Assembly: GCA_019359445.1 (NCBI GenBank) | Contig: JAHHHJ010000018.1 | Location: 43,338 to 107,337 of the forward strand | Length of the DNA: 64,000 nt | Direction of reading: 5' to 3' | Origin: Kastovskya adunca ATA6-11-RM4 | Lineage (GTDB): Bacteria > Cyanobacteriota > Cyanobacteriia > Cyanobacteriales > Coleofasciculaceae | Shown: piece after piece, positions 18,742 through 28,347 of the stretch | Layout: every line of letters starts with the position of its first letter | How positions within the stretch are numbered: position 1 is the stretch's first letter | The notes under the pieces: model-generated | What the model saw: the letters and a program-made list of their open reading frames with translations, nothing else | Told to the model about the DNA's origin: nothing | The model's database searches: none | Translations under genes and position numbers: made by a program

Positions 18742-19356
18742 ATGAGCGTTTCTCCTGAACTCCTGACCTTAGCAAAGTATATGGCAGGGGAATTCGACAA
18801 CCAGCAGCAAGCCGCAGCGGAGCCTGCTTGGTATGTTCACCTGCACTTTTGGCAGCGACCTGTTCCCCTCTTTACCGCCGACAGCCTGACCTTCTTTGCC
18901 GAACAAGCTAATATTGTCAACTTAGATAAACCTTACCGTTCGCGAATTCTGCGCCTCCGGCACAGCAAAGCCGCACCTGAGTCTCTTGAGGTGCAGTATT
19001 ACAGATTTAAAGAGCTTGCTGCCTTTCAAGGGGCAGGACGCCACCCAGAACGGTTAAAATCTTTAACTCCAGATGATTTGGAATTTCTCCCTGGCTGCAT
19101 TCTCAACATTGAGCAACGCCAAACTGCACCCGATTCCTCTGTTTTTGCAGCCGTACCGCCACCTGATACTTGTTGTCGCTTTTGCTATCAAGGCAAAACT
19201 ATCCAGGTTTCTCTAGGTTTTGAGGCAACGGCTGAAGAATTTCGCAGCTACGACAAAGGCGTCAACCCTGACACAGGCAAAGCGATTTGGGGAGCCTTAC
19301 TCGGCCCCTACCGCTTTACCAAACGTCACGATTTTTCGACAGAAATCCCTGTGTAG
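18742..19356 (+). CDS. cpcT: CpcT/CpeT family chromophore lyase
   Basis: A 204-residue protein matching CpcT/CpeT: 'LAKYMAGEFDNQQQA', 'WYVHLHFWQRPVP', 'ILRLR', 'YYRFKE', the 'GC.L.' block 'FLPGCILNIEQRQ', 'FCYQGKTIQVSLGFEATAEE' and 'WGALLGPYRFTKR'. The family attaches phycocyanobilin to Cys-153 of phycocyanin beta (CpcT) or phycoerythrobilin to phycoerythrin (CpeT). Length fits CpcT. No phycobiliprotein gene is nearby, so CpcT versus CpeT or a paralogue is not settled by context. Confidence 0.85.
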   Translation: MSVSPELLTLAKYMAGEFDNQQQAAAEPAWYVHLHFWQRPVPLFTADSLTFFAEQANIVNLDKPYRSRILRLRHSKAAPESLEVQYYRFKELAAFQGAGRHPERLKSLTPDDLEFLPGCILNIEQRQTAPDSSVFAAVPPPDTCCRFCYQGKTIQVSLGFEATAEEFRSYDKGVNPDTGKAIWGALLGPYRFTKRHDFSTEIPV

Positions 19357-19414
19357 TCGTCAACTTTTCCCAATCTGAACAACAGATATTGATCCCGCGA
19401 GCGCTGACCAATGG

Positions 19415-19783
19415 TTAAGTTGCCATACTCCGAGGAACCCCCTCTAAAGCTTCTTCCTCGGTATCAAAAATTTCAAATACCGAATCCATCATCGTCACCT
19501 CAAACACCAGTTTGGCTTCCGGGTGCACATTGCAAATGCGGAAACTGCCTTTAACTTTGTCTGCATCCCGCATCCCCGCTACCAGGGAAGTCAAGCCAGA
19601 GCTATCAATAAAGTTAACCTGACTCAAGTTAACAACGACGTGGCGACTGAGCTTAGAGATACACTCCTGCAACTTCAGCCGGAATTGCCAAGCCGTCGTG
19701 ATGTCTAGGCGTCCAGTGGGTGCCAAAACAATGACGGTCGTACCATCTTGTGTCGTGTGGATCTTTTGATCGATATGGATCAC
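19415..19783 (-). CDS. STAS domain anti-sigma factor antagonist
   Basis: A 122-residue single STAS domain: 'GTTVIVLAPTGRLDITTAWQ', 'HVVVNLSQVNFIDSSGLTSL' (phosphorylatable S61/S62) and 'FRICNVHPEAKLVFEVTMMD'. Such SpoIIAA/RsbV-like proteins are phosphorylated by an anti-sigma kinase and dephosphorylated by PP2C phosphatases. In cyanobacteria they often belong to stress or carbon-response modules. No kinase or phosphatase partner is adjacent. It lies 159 bp downstream of hemF on the same strand. Confidence 0.88.
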   Translation of the reverse strand: MIHIDQKIHTTQDGTTVIVLAPTGRLDITTAWQFRLKLQECISKLSRHVVVNLSQVNFIDSSGLTSLVAGMRDADKVKGSFRICNVHPEAKLVFEVTMMDSVFEIFDTEEEALEGVPRSMAT

Positions 19784-19942
19784 CAGTACCTCCTTGCAGC
19801 AGCGACTTCCTTAACTTAAAGACAGGAGTGATGTTGTCTTTGCATAAATGGTGCATCAACTGAAATATTAAACAGCTTATTTTACAAAGCCTCTTAATTA
19901 TTTGAATTGCCGCACCCGGCTACACACCGAACGTATTCTAAC

Positions 19943-20986
19943 TCAGATATCTGAGGTTTCAGGTGTCCAGTTCGCCCAGTCTTGAGGCTTTAAGAAAGTT
20001 TCATATAACTGGGCTTCAGGCGTATTCGGTTGCGGCTGATATCCGTATTCCCACCGAACTAACGGCGGAAGAGACATCAAAATTGACTCTGTACGTCCGT
20101 TGGTCTGCAAGCCAAAGATTGTCCCCCGGTCATAAACCAGGTTAAATTCTACATAGCGTCCCCGACGATAGAGTTGGAAATTGCGTTCGCGATCGCCATA
20201 GTCCATCGAAGCACGCTTTTTGGCGATCGGGATATAAGCTGGTAAAAAGGTTCTACCGCAGCCTTGCACGAACGCAAATAATTCTTCCCAGCTTCGCGGT
20301 TCTACCGCGCCTAGGTTTTTGCTATAGTTAGCAGCGGTTCCCTGCGGGTCTGGACCTTTGTATATTTCTCCTTGACCATGTTGGTAGTCAAAAAATAACC
20401 CACCAACGCCCCGTGTCTCATCGCGGTGCTTCAAGTAAAAATATTCATCACACCAGCGTTTAAATACTGGGTAATATTCCGGATGGTGCTGATCGCAGGT
20501 TTCCTTGAAAGTACGGTGAAAATGGGCAGCATCTTCAGCAAAGGGGTAATAGGGAGTTAAATCTGCCCCTCCCCCAAACCACCAAACTGGGCCTGCCTCA
20601 AAGTAGCGATAGTTGAGATGAACGGTAGGAATATAAGGACTCCGAGGATGCAGCACCATCGAGGTTCCTGTAGCAAAAAAGCCATGTCCGGCTGCCTCTG
20701 GACGTTGCTGGAGAATTGAGGGCGGTAACTGCGTCCCCCAAACTTCAGAAAAATTAACACCACCCTGCTCAAAGATCGCCCCTTCACGTATGACTCGGGA
20801 ACGACCGCCACCGCCTTCAGCGCGTTCCCAACTCTCTTCTGCGAAGCGACCGACGCCATCTAAGTTTTCCAGCTCTTGACAGATTTCGTCTTGCAGTTGT
20901 TGCATAAACTGCTTGACTCTCTCCCTGGAATTCTCAGCGGGTAAAGAATTACTCTTTGTTGTTACGTCCGGCTTAAAAGCTGTCAT
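19943..20986 (-). CDS. hemF: oxygen-dependent coproporphyrinogen III oxidase HemF
   Basis: A 347-residue soluble enzyme of normal length. Signature stretches: '[20 protein letters not shown]', '[14 protein letters not shown]', '[17 protein letters not shown]', '[18 protein letters not shown]'-like sequence near 270-290 and '[17 protein letters not shown]'. It converts coproporphyrinogen III to protoporphyrinogen IX with O2, feeding heme, chlorophyll and bilin synthesis. Start: ATG, '[10 protein letters not shown]'. Cyanobacteria usually also carry HemN for low oxygen; it is not in this window. Confidence 0.96.
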   Translation of the reverse strand: MTAFKPDVTTKSNSLPAENSRERVKQFMQQLQDEICQELENLDGVGRFAEESWERAEGGGGRSRVIREGAIFEQGGVNFSEVWGTQLPPSILQQRPEAAGHGFFATGTSMVLHPRSPYIPTVHLNYRYFEAGPVWWFGGGADLTPYYPFAEDAAHFHRTFKETCDQHHPEYYPVFKRWCDEYFYLKHRDETRGVGGLFFDYQHGQGEIYKGPDPQGTAANYSKNLGAVEPRSWEELFAFVQGCGRTFLPAYIPIAKKRASMDYGDRERNFQLYRRGRYVEFNLVYDRGTIFGLQTNGRTESILMSLPPLVRWEYGYQPQPNTPEAQLYETFLKPQDWANWTPETSDI

Positions 20987-21325
20987 AATCTCAATTCAAT
21001 GTGGTTGAACTCAAAAGCTGATTGCAGCGACTGAGAATTTTGATCGCGTTTGGCAGCTCAATGGCTTTTATAAAAAGAGGCAAAGCAAACTAGCTGCCTT
21101 AGGGGGGTAAAGGGCATCCTTAACCAGGGATGAGTACAAAGGCTTAGTGCCAGTGTCACCGTCCTCTTTTAGGTTAGCTTGAATTGGTTCATCTCAAAGC
21201 TGAGTGGCTGGAATCGGGCGTTAAGACGTTGAGGAGGCAGTGGCAATTATATCCTGTTAGAAGGATTCTACCCGCAACCTCATCAACATCTCACAAATTT
21301 TTCATGACTTGCCTGAGTCGCGCTC
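20987..21325 (+). other. intergenic region, no gene seen (339 bp)
   Basis: This gap lies between hemF (minus) and the SRPBCC gene (plus). It contains a short open frame from 21184 that reads as low-complexity and overlaps the next gene out of frame; I do not regard it as coding. No clear hairpin or operator seen. Confidence 0.55.
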
Positions 21326-21823
21326 GTGGGAGTAAGTGTTGTGATTCTCAACTTTTCCTTCAAATTAGACGCTCGCCCTGAAGGGCTTTCGTGTCAGTTT
21401 TATCTGGATCGGCGGTATCGTGCCTTGAGTAGTGCCTCTGTGGATGTCCTTTGGCAAAAATTGATGAATTTAGCGGATGTTTCCTGGCATCCTTTACTCT
21501 CCAGCACCAATGCACCACGGGGATTAATTGCTAAACCCGGTCTAATTTACCAGGTAGTAACGCGTTTAATCCCAATTCCTGTACGAATTTTTGTAGAGCG
21601 GGTACGACCTGGGGAGTTGCTCAGTGTTCGCGTGCTGACTATCCCGGGTGTTGAGAAACGGGTGACTTACCAGGTCGAGTCAACAGTCTGCGGAACCTAT
21701 GTTTCCTACTCAGTGACCCTGCGCGGTTGGTTGTCTCCTCTGTTGTGGTGGCTGATCAAACCTTATACAGCCCGGGTGGCGTCTGAGTTGGCTCAGGCTG
21801 CCGAGCAAGCCGTCGCTCTGTAA
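21326..21823 (+). CDS. SRPBCC (START-like) superfamily protein
   Basis: A 165-residue protein with a helix-grip pattern: 'LSSASVDVLWQKLMNLADVS' and 'WHPLLSSTNAPRGLIAKPGL', beta strands in the middle ('LLSVRVLTIPGVEKRVTYQV') and a long C-terminal helix ('TARVASELAQAAEQAV'). This is the arrangement of polyketide-cyclase/SRPBCC ligand-binding proteins. The start is GTG at 21326; a second GTG (codon 5) is possible. It lies 125 bp before mrp on the same strand. The ligand is unknown. Confidence 0.72.
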   Translation: MGVSVVILNFSFKLDARPEGLSCQFYLDRRYRALSSASVDVLWQKLMNLADVSWHPLLSSTNAPRGLIAKPGLIYQVVTRLIPIPVRIFVERVRPGELLSVRVLTIPGVEKRVTYQVESTVCGTYVSYSVTLRGWLSPLLWWLIKPYTARVASELAQAAEQAVAL

Positions 21824-21948
21824 AGCTGAGGTGACAATGCCTCATTCAATCCAGCTATAAGACCAGCAACCCGTTAAGATCGATGAAGAAATTTATAGGG
21901 GAAGTTGCCTGAGTGTTGCAGCGCTGAGGCAAGGAATGTAGTTGTATT

Positions 21949-23010
21949 ATGCTCGATGCCAGTTCCGTCCTAGAAGTATTGCGACCCGTCCAAGACCCCG
22001 AACTCCGCAAGAGTCTGGTGGAATTGAACATGATCCGGAATGTCAAAATCGACAATGGTACTGTTAGCTTCACCTTGGTCTTGACGACTCCGGCTTGTCC
22101 CTTGCGGGAATTTATCGTTGAGGATTGCCAGAAGGCCGTCAAGCAGTTACCAGGCGTTGAGGAGGTGGTAGTTGATGTAACGGCTGAAACACCTCAGCAA
22201 AAATCCCTACCCGATCGCACAGGGATTGCCGGGGTGAGAAATATTGTGGCGATTTCTAGTGGTAAGGGCGGTGTCGGTAAAAGTACTGTGGCTGTAAATG
22301 TGGCTGTGGCATTGGCGCAGTTGGGTGCCAGAGTGGGTTTGATTGATGCCGATATTTATGGGCCAAATGCTCCGGCAATGCTGGGTTTATCATCGGCAAA
22401 GGTGATGGTGCAGGACGGGGCAAAAGGGCAGGTTCTGGAACCCGCCTTTAACCACGGGATCAAGTTGGTATCGATGGGCTTTTTGATTGACCCAGACCAA
22501 CCCGTTGTTTGGCGAGGACCGATGCTAAATGGGATTATCCGCCAGTTTCTCTACCAGGTGAATTGGGGGGAACTTGATTATCTGATCGTGGATATGCCAC
22601 CGGGAACGGGCGATGCCCAACTCACCCTGGCGCAAGCAGTACCCATGGCTGGGGCTGTGATTGTAACAACTCCCCAAAGCGTGGCATTACTAGACTCCCG
22701 TCGAGGATTGAAAATGTTCCAGCAGATGGGCGTGTCTGTGTTGGGAATTGTGGAAAACATGAGCTACTTCATCCCACCGGACATGCCAGACCGCGAATAT
22801 GACCTGTTTGGCTCTGGCGGCGGTGAAAAGACATCTAAGGAGCTGGATATTCCCTTACTTGGTTGTATTCCTTTAGAAATTTCCCTGCGGCAAGGAGGCG
22901 ACCAAGGAATACCGATTGTGGTGGGTCAACCCGACTCCGCGTCTGCCAAAGCCTTGGTAGCGATCGCCCAAGCCATTGCGGCTAAAGTTTCTGTAGCTGC
23001 CCTTGCTTAA
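21949..23010 (+). CDS. mrp: Mrp/NBP35 family ATP-binding iron-sulfur carrier protein
   Basis: A 353-residue P-loop protein. Residues 1-85 are a MIP18/DUF59 domain ('VLEVLRPVQDPELRKSLVEL', 'LTTPACPLREFI'). The ATPase domain has the deviant Walker A 'SSGKGGVGKST' (103-113), 'GLIDADIYGPNAPAMLG', 'LIVDMPPGTGDAQLTL' and 'GIVENMSYF'. The usual CxxC of the carrier motif after 'ENMSYF' reads 'IPPDMPDR' here, so the bridging cysteines seen in many Mrp proteins are absent, as in other cyanobacterial homologues. Role: Fe-S cluster delivery, inferred from family. Confidence 0.9.
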   Translation: MLDASSVLEVLRPVQDPELRKSLVELNMIRNVKIDNGTVSFTLVLTTPACPLREFIVEDCQKAVKQLPGVEEVVVDVTAETPQQKSLPDRTGIAGVRNIVAISSGKGGVGKSTVAVNVAVALAQLGARVGLIDADIYGPNAPAMLGLSSAKVMVQDGAKGQVLEPAFNHGIKLVSMGFLIDPDQPVVWRGPMLNGIIRQFLYQVNWGELDYLIVDMPPGTGDAQLTLAQAVPMAGAVIVTTPQSVALLDSRRGLKMFQQMGVSVLGIVENMSYFIPPDMPDREYDLFGSGGGEKTSKELDIPLLGCIPLEISLRQGGDQGIPIVVGQPDSASAKALVAIAQAIAAKVSVAALA

Positions 23011-23040
23011 AATAGAGCCAAGGAAAAAAATTCAGAACCT

Positions 23041-23068
23041 GTAGAGACGTTGTCGGCAACGTCTCTAC
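23041..23068 (+). repeat. perfect 12-bp inverted repeat (GTAGAGACGTTG...), dispersed cyanobacterial type
   Basis: GTAGAGACGTTG, TCGG loop, CAACGTCTCTAC: a perfect hairpin between mrp and rodA. Related 'gtagagacg' sequence recurs after ndhJ (about 50468). It has no strong T-run, so it is more likely a dispersed palindromic element than a terminator. Confidence 0.75.
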
Positions 23069-23118
23069 AACTTGTCAAAACTATTGCGATAGACGACTAG
23101 TCTCTACTCCCCGACAAA

Positions 23119-24372
23119 ATGTTGCAAAAGTCCTTCACTGGTATTCGCTGGAAATCACTGTTCAATCCTTGGCAAGAGGTCGATTGGCTGCTATTTGCCT
23201 TCGTCATTGGTTTGTCCGTTTTTGGGGGGGTGATGATCCGCAGTACCGAACTCAACAATGCCCTAACTGACTGGTGGTGGCACTGGCTGATGAGCGGCAT
23301 CGGCTTGGTACTAGCGTTGTGGATTGCCCGGTCGCGCTATGAAAGCTTACTGCAGTGGCACTGGATTATTTATGGCATCACCAACCTCTCCCTAATTGGA
23401 GTGATGATCATTGGTACCACCGCTAAGGGGGCTCAACGTTGGATTACCGTTGGTAGCTTTAACATTCAACCGTCAGAGTTTGCCAAGTTAGGGGTAATTA
23501 TTACGCTAGCGGCTTTGCTCCACACTCGCCCCGCCTCAACGATTCCCTCGTTTCTCAGGGCATTGGCAGTGACAGCAGTGCCTTGGGCGTTGGTCTTCTT
23601 GCAGCCTGACTTAGGTACCTCTCTGGTATTTGGTGCGATTGTTATCGGAATGCTCTATTGGGGCAATGCCAATCCTGGTTGGTTGGTATTGATGGTTTCT
23701 CCGTTGGTAGCGGCGATTTTGTTTAGCCTGTTTCTTCCGGGGTGGTTTGCCTGGACAGCCTTGATGGCTTTCATTGCCTGGCGTACTCTGCCTTGGCCCT
23801 GGTTAGGGAGCTTTGGAGCCGCTACGGTTAACTTGATTTCGGGAAGTTTGGGACTAGTCTTTTGGGGAATTTTGAAAGACTATCAAAAAGACCGACTGAT
23901 TCTCTTTCTCAACCCGGATAAAGACCCCCTTGGTGGAGGGTATCACCTAATTCAATCTCGCATCACGATTGGCGGCGGCGGACTTTTGGGGCGGGGTCTC
24001 AATAATGGACCGATGACCCAACTGAATTTTGTGCCAGAGCAGCATACAGACTTCATTTTTAGTGCGGTTGGGGAAGAATTTGGCTTTGTTGGCTGTATAG
24101 TTCTGCTTGCGGTTTTTTGGTTAATTTGTCTGCGACTGGTAATGATTGCCCAAAATGCCAAAGACAATTTTGGCTCGTTGCTTGCCATTGGCGTATTGTC
24201 GATGATTGTGTTTCAGGTGATTGTCAATATTAGTATGACGATTGGTTTAGCACCAGTGACGGGTATTCCTCTTCCCTGGATGAGTTACGGTCGCTCGGCA
24301 ATGCTCAAGAGCTTTCTGGCGATTGGACTGGTGGAATCTGTCGCCAATTTCCGACATCGGTTAAAGTTCTAA
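23119..24372 (+). CDS. rodA: rod shape-determining protein RodA (SEDS glycosyltransferase)
   Basis: A 417-residue multi-pass membrane protein of the FtsW/RodA/SpoVE family, with about ten TM segments. Diagnostic: 'GAQRWITVGSFNIQPSEFAK' (about 112-131), 'LQPDLGTSLVFG', 'GYHLIQSRITIGGGGLLGRG', 'EQHTDFIFSAVGEEFGFVG' and 'TGIPLPWMSYGRSAML' near the C-terminus, where most RodA have SYGGS. It polymerises peptidoglycan glycan strands with a class B PBP during elongation. Assigned to RodA rather than FtsW by the lead sequence and tail; pbp2 and mreBCD are not adjacent. Confidence 0.9.
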   Translation: MLQKSFTGIRWKSLFNPWQEVDWLLFAFVIGLSVFGGVMIRSTELNNALTDWWWHWLMSGIGLVLALWIARSRYESLLQWHWIIYGITNLSLIGVMIIGTTAKGAQRWITVGSFNIQPSEFAKLGVIITLAALLHTRPASTIPSFLRALAVTAVPWALVFLQPDLGTSLVFGAIVIGMLYWGNANPGWLVLMVSPLVAAILFSLFLPGWFAWTALMAFIAWRTLPWPWLGSFGAATVNLISGSLGLVFWGILKDYQKDRLILFLNPDKDPLGGGYHLIQSRITIGGGGLLGRGLNNGPMTQLNFVPEQHTDFIFSAVGEEFGFVGCIVLLAVFWLICLRLVMIAQNAKDNFGSLLAIGVLSMIVFQVIVNISMTIGLAPVTGIPLPWMSYGRSAMLKSFLAIGLVESVANFRHRLKF

Positions 24373-24503
24373 GAGTTGAGACGCCACGAGCCAAAGCTTG
24401 TGGAACGAGCCGATGAAAATTTGTCTTCTGCTCAAGTTGCAAGCTCGTCAATCTAGCAACCGCTTGTAAACTATTAAAAGTATTCCTTACGTGCAAGAAA
24501 TCG

Positions 24504-24692
24504 ATGATTTTGCCAGGATCAACAGTTCGCGTCATCAATGCCGACGATATCTACTACGGGTTTCAAGGATTAGTCCAACGGGTTAGTGATGGAAAGGCGG
24601 CGGTTTTATTTGAGGGAGGTAATTGGGATAAACTAGTCACCTTCCGACTCTCAGAAATTGAACCACTAGAGGCAACAGCCGGGAAGAAATAA
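24504..24692 (+). CDS. ndhS: NAD(P)H-quinone oxidoreductase subunit S (NdhS)
   Basis: A 62-residue SH3-like protein: '[20 protein letters not shown]', '[20 protein letters not shown]', '[16 protein letters not shown]'. This matches cyanobacterial NdhS, the CRR31 homologue that helps form the ferredoxin-docking site of NDH-1. It is separate from ndhC-K-J (24 kb away), as usual in cyanobacteria. The gene sits between rodA and a HAS-barrel gene on the same strand, with 131 and 146 bp gaps. Confidence 0.88.
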   Translation: MILPGSTVRVINADDIYYGFQGLVQRVSDGKAAVLFEGGNWDKLVTFRLSEIEPLEATAGKK

Positions 24693-24838
24693 AAATGATC
24701 GCTGGTTTGAGGGGTAGCGTTGAGCGCGTCAGTGGTCATCGCGCATTTCTCATCCCTTCACATTGCTTACGGTGTTGGTCAAACCCAGTAATGACTAAAC
24801 ACGACCCATCATCAACGAATAAACGGATGTAACCTAAC

Positions 24839-25507
24839 ATGCGTCTTCCCTTACCCCAGTTTGCCACTGGCGATCGCTCCTCGAATCACATTGCCGAGGT
24901 CATCGAAACAACCACCACCGAATTTCTGGCGCAGTGTTTGGAGCCGGAAGATTTAAGCTTCCCTGTCATGCCGCCCTTTGGCAGTTGGGTAAAGTCTGTT
25001 GATGAAGAGTCAGGCAATCAAGTTTTGGCTGTGGTTTACTATGCCACAACTAGCCCGATTGACTCGGTTCACCGGGCGCGGGCTTTGGGGCTGTCCCTTT
25101 CAGACTTGCGCGAGCAACAACCTCAGATTTTTGCCATGCTCAAAACTGAGTTTCGGGCGGCAATCGTCGGTTTCCAGCCTCCCTATCCGGGAATGAATGG
25201 GAAGGGACACACCAATGGTCAGGTCTACCAGTACCTGCCGCCCCGTCCGCCACAAATTCATCAAGCCGTCTATCAGTGCGAACCCGACGAAGTTATCTAC
25301 TTTAGCGAGCAACTAGATTTTTTGCGGACGCTCTTACAGGTCAATGGTGCCCCCGTCGAAGCCCTAATCGCCGCAGCGGTGCGCGAGGTGTACCAATTAC
25401 GTCAGGCAGACCGGGATTGGTTAGTTAAAGCCGGACGTACTTTGAGCATCTTACTTAAGGATGATTATGACCGCTTACGGTATATTTTGAGCCAGCTTCA
25501 CTATTGA
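24839..25507 (+). CDS. HAS-barrel domain protein
   Basis: A 222-residue protein: 'MRLPLPQFATGDRSSNHIAE' then 'LEPEDLSFPVMPPFGSWVKS', 'VLAVVYYATTSPIDSVHRAR', 'DLREQQPQIFAMLKTEFRAA' and a C-terminal helical block '...WLVKAGRTLSILLKDDYDRL'. This matches the cyanobacterial HAS-barrel family, whose barrel resembles the N-terminal domain of HerA and ATP synthase. No ATPase motif is present. The function is unknown; an adaptor role in a larger complex is a guess. Confidence 0.7.
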   Translation: MRLPLPQFATGDRSSNHIAEVIETTTTEFLAQCLEPEDLSFPVMPPFGSWVKSVDEESGNQVLAVVYYATTSPIDSVHRARALGLSLSDLREQQPQIFAMLKTEFRAAIVGFQPPYPGMNGKGHTNGQVYQYLPPRPPQIHQAVYQCEPDEVIYFSEQLDFLRTLLQVNGAPVEALIAAAVREVYQLRQADRDWLVKAGRTLSILLKDDYDRLRYILSQLHY

Positions 25508-25698
25508 GCTACGCCTTATCAACCTAAGGATTAATGACTAATCCTAGAAAATAGTTTTTACAATTATCATAATCTTTTAAATTTGCCAAGGATGCAGTGG
25601 CGATCGCATCTGCCATTCCGGGAGGCGACCTAAATGTGTCTTGCCTCAAAACGCCCTGTTCTCAACTCCTGAGTGGAAGATTCCACAAACATATTTTT

Positions 25699-27813
25699 AT
25701 GGAACCAATTTCCGAAGTCTTAAAGGAACCCATTGTTCCGTTTGCAGTTTTGCTGGTGGTCATTTTCACAGTACCCGCCTTATTTGAGCGGTTGCGAATT
25801 CCTGGTTTGGTTGGGTTATTAGCCGCAGGAATTGTCCTCGGCCCAAATGGCTTAAATTTGCTTCAGACAGAACTCCCAACAATGCGGCTTCTGTCGGATA
25901 TTGGGTTAGTTTACCTGATGTTTGTCGCTGGCTTGGAAGTGGACATGGAGCAGTTCCGCCGCACCAAGAATCGTTCCATGGGCTTTGGTAGCTTCACCTT
26001 CGCCATCCCGTTACTTATGGGACTACTAGTGGGGCGCTTGTTTGGCTTTAGCTGGAACGCCTCAGTTTTAATTGGTTCTTTATTTGCCTCCCATACCCTC
26101 CTTGCCTATCCAATTATCAGACGATTGGGAGTCGTCAACAACGAATCGGTAGTAGTCACCATTGGTGCCACAATTTTTACCGACATTGGCGCTCTTTTGG
26201 TCTTAGCCATTTGTGTGGCGATTGATGCTGGGGAATTCTCTGTGACGCGACTAGCAATTTTGCTAGGTTCCCTGGCGATTTATTCCGCCACTGTTCTATT
26301 TGGCTTCGACTGGTTAGGGAAGGAATTTTTCCGTCGTTCTAAAGATGATCAAGGCAACCAATTCTTATTTATCCTCTTAGCACTGTTTCTCGCCTCTGTA
26401 GGTGCCCAGCTAATCGGTGTAGAAAAGATTATTGGTGCCTTCCTCGCTGGTTTGGCGGTAAACGACGTAGTTGGGAATGGCCCTGTCAAAGAAAAAGTTG
26501 AATTTGTTGGCAGCGTGCTGTTTATCCCCATCTTTTTCGTTGATCTAGGCTTGCTGATCGATATCCCAGCTTTTATCAAGAGCATTGATGCTATCGGTCT
26601 AACGGCTGCCATTGTGGTGGGTTTGATTAGTAGCAAACTGTTAGCCGCACTGCTGGCAAAGGTAGTCTACCGCTACAACCTCCAGGAAATGCTGACGATG
26701 TGGTCGCTGTCGATCCCCCAAGTCGGAGCGACATTGGCAGCAACACTAGTAGGTTACCGAGCGCAAGTGCTGGATGAATCCGTTTTAAACAGCGTGATTG
26801 TCTTGATGCTGGTGACTGCCACCCTAGGCCCCATTCTGACTTCCCGGTTCGCCCCTCAATTGGATATAGCCAGCAAAAATTTGTCAGGGGTAGAGGCACC
26901 CCCAGACTTGGGATGGACGTCAGGGATAGCCAACGAAAAGGGGGAATTTACTGTCGTGGTGCCTGTCTATAACCCTAAGACTGAGCGCTACTTAATGGAA
27001 CTGGCGACGTTGTTGGCACGACACGAAGAAGGTCGGATTGTGCCGTTGGCGATCGCACAAGCTCATGCTCACATGGATTCGCCAGAGCTAAATCAGGCGG
27101 TTGCTAAGAGCCAAAGCTTACTGGATCAAGCGCAAAAACTGAGTCGAGAGTTAGGAGTTGAGGCATCACCCCAACTACGAATTGAGTACGATGTCGCTCA
27201 AGGCATTAGTCATACCAGTCGCGAACAAAATGCTAGTTTGATTGTGCTGGGTTGGGGTGGACGGGAAGGGTTTCGCGCCCGTGTATTTGGTAACCTGACG
27301 GACTCGGTTCTGTGGTCAGCTCATTGCTTAGTAGCCGTCACTCGTCTTTTGGATTCACCGCTTAAAACTCGGCGCATCCTAGTACCTGTGGAAAACTTAA
27401 CCACCTCCGCTGTGCGTCCGGTGCGGTTTGCCCAGATTTTATCGGAAGTCAATCAAGCGCAAGTTACCTTGCTGCATGTGTGCGACTCCAGAGTATCTGA
27501 AAGTAAAATGGCCTGGACTCGCGCCCAGCTAGAAATCATCGTTTCTCAGTTTGCTCCCCAAAATCCCTTGATTGAGATTCAGATCCTGCGGCAGGACAAC
27601 GTGACGCAGGCGATTTTGGCAACGGCGACCTCTTATGACTTGGTGGTGTTGCGATCGCTCCGGCGTCGTGTCGGTGCCGACGGCTTGGCAATCGGCGAAG
27701 TCACCGCACCCCTAGTCAAACAACTTACTTGCTCAGTCGTCATGCTCGGAGAAACCCAAGGGGCACCCTCAGATATTTTCGCTAACAGCAAAACCAACCC
27801 TAGAGCCTCATAG
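25699..27813 (+). CDS. cation:proton antiporter (CPA2/KefB-like) with C-terminal universal-stress domains
   Basis: About 704 residues from ATG 25699 ('MEPISEVLKEPIVPFAVLLV'). The open frame begins at a GTG at 25597, but the extra 34 codons include a HIP1 site and look non-coding. The first 400 residues are a 12-TM CPA2 exchanger: 'RLRIPGLVGLLAAGIVLGPN', 'GLVYLMFVAGLEVDMEQFR', 'FASHTLLAYPIIRRLGVV', 'GAFLAGLAVND'. The last 300 residues hold two UspA-like domains ('SLIVLGWGGREGFRARVFGN', 'RRILVPVENLTTSAVRPVR'). Related proteins exchange Na+/K+ for H+; the Usp domains are probably regulatory. NhaS-type identity is not asserted. Confidence 0.85.
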   Translation: MEPISEVLKEPIVPFAVLLVVIFTVPALFERLRIPGLVGLLAAGIVLGPNGLNLLQTELPTMRLLSDIGLVYLMFVAGLEVDMEQFRRTKNRSMGFGSFTFAIPLLMGLLVGRLFGFSWNASVLIGSLFASHTLLAYPIIRRLGVVNNESVVVTIGATIFTDIGALLVLAICVAIDAGEFSVTRLAILLGSLAIYSATVLFGFDWLGKEFFRRSKDDQGNQFLFILLALFLASVGAQLIGVEKIIGAFLAGLAVNDVVGNGPVKEKVEFVGSVLFIPIFFVDLGLLIDIPAFIKSIDAIGLTAAIVVGLISSKLLAALLAKVVYRYNLQEMLTMWSLSIPQVGATLAATLVGYRAQVLDESVLNSVIVLMLVTATLGPILTSRFAPQLDIASKNLSGVEAPPDLGWTSGIANEKGEFTVVVPVYNPKTERYLMELATLLARHEEGRIVPLAIAQAHAHMDSPELNQAVAKSQSLLDQAQKLSRELGVEASPQLRIEYDVAQGISHTSREQNASLIVLGWGGREGFRARVFGNLTDSVLWSAHCLVAVTRLLDSPLKTRRILVPVENLTTSAVRPVRFAQILSEVNQAQVTLLHVCDSRVSESKMAWTRAQLEIIVSQFAPQNPLIEIQILRQDNVTQAILATATSYDLVVLRSLRRRVGADGLAIGEVTAPLVKQLTCSVVMLGETQGAPSDIFANSKTNPRAS

Positions 27814-27851
27814 GAAAGTTGACGCTAGGGCTAAAGTCGGCAACGATGCTC

Positions 27852-28322
27852 TTACTCGCTTTCCACCTCACTTTTGAGCTTTAACTGCGCTGCCGTTGAT
27901 TCGAGTTGTTGCTTTTCTCGCTTGAGGTCTTCTTCGAGAATTTGAATTTGCTCGCGACGGGCTTCCATTTCTAGATGGCGGCGAGTTAAATCTTGACTTT
28001 GTAAGGTTAAGTCTTGCCGCCACTGTTCTGTACGTTCTGCTTCCTGTTGTAAGAAGCTGGGGGTGACACCTGTGGTCAGGTACTTCTGAAGTAAGTCCAG
28101 AACCCAGTCCTTTGCCGACTTAATGCTGAGAATTTCGTAAGTATTAGAAAGTTCTAGCAGCACTAACACACCGTCGCTCAGGGCGTCTCCGTGAACGGCA
28201 GGAATGATCGGTTCTGGATTCAGTACTGTCCAGGAATTTTCTGATTGTTGGCAAGCCAGCAATCGCAGTTCCACCCCGCCGGAACTCTCATTATGTTGTA
28301 CTTGGGCTAGGTGTAACATCAT
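27852..28322 (-). CDS. conserved cyanobacterial hypothetical protein with C-terminal coiled coil
   Basis: A 156-residue protein. The N-terminal half ('LHLAQVQHNESSGGVELRLL', 'ISIKSAKDW' region) looks like a small beta-rich domain. The C-terminal 65 residues are a continuous charged coiled coil ('RRHLEMEARREQIQILEEDL'). It begins 25 bp after valS ends on the same strand, so the two are probably co-transcribed. No function known to me. It may act as a structural or scaffolding partner; that is inference only. Confidence 0.65.
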   Translation of the reverse strand: MMLHLAQVQHNESSGGVELRLLACQQSENSWTVLNPEPIIPAVHGDALSDGVLVLLELSNTYEILSIKSAKDWVLDLLQKYLTTGVTPSFLQQEAERTEQWRQDLTLQSQDLTRRHLEMEARREQIQILEEDLKREKQQLESTAAQLKLKSEVESE

Positions 28323-28347
28323 TCTCGTAATGGGAATCCTTTAGCGG

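Noticed and set aside
21184..21381. 65-codon frame before the SRPBCC gene
   Set aside because: Overlaps the SRPBCC start out of frame and has a random Arg/Ser-rich composition.
23041..23068. Terminator after mrp
   Set aside because: The stem is perfect but lacks a T-run and resembles sequence after ndhJ, so it is called a dispersed repeat.
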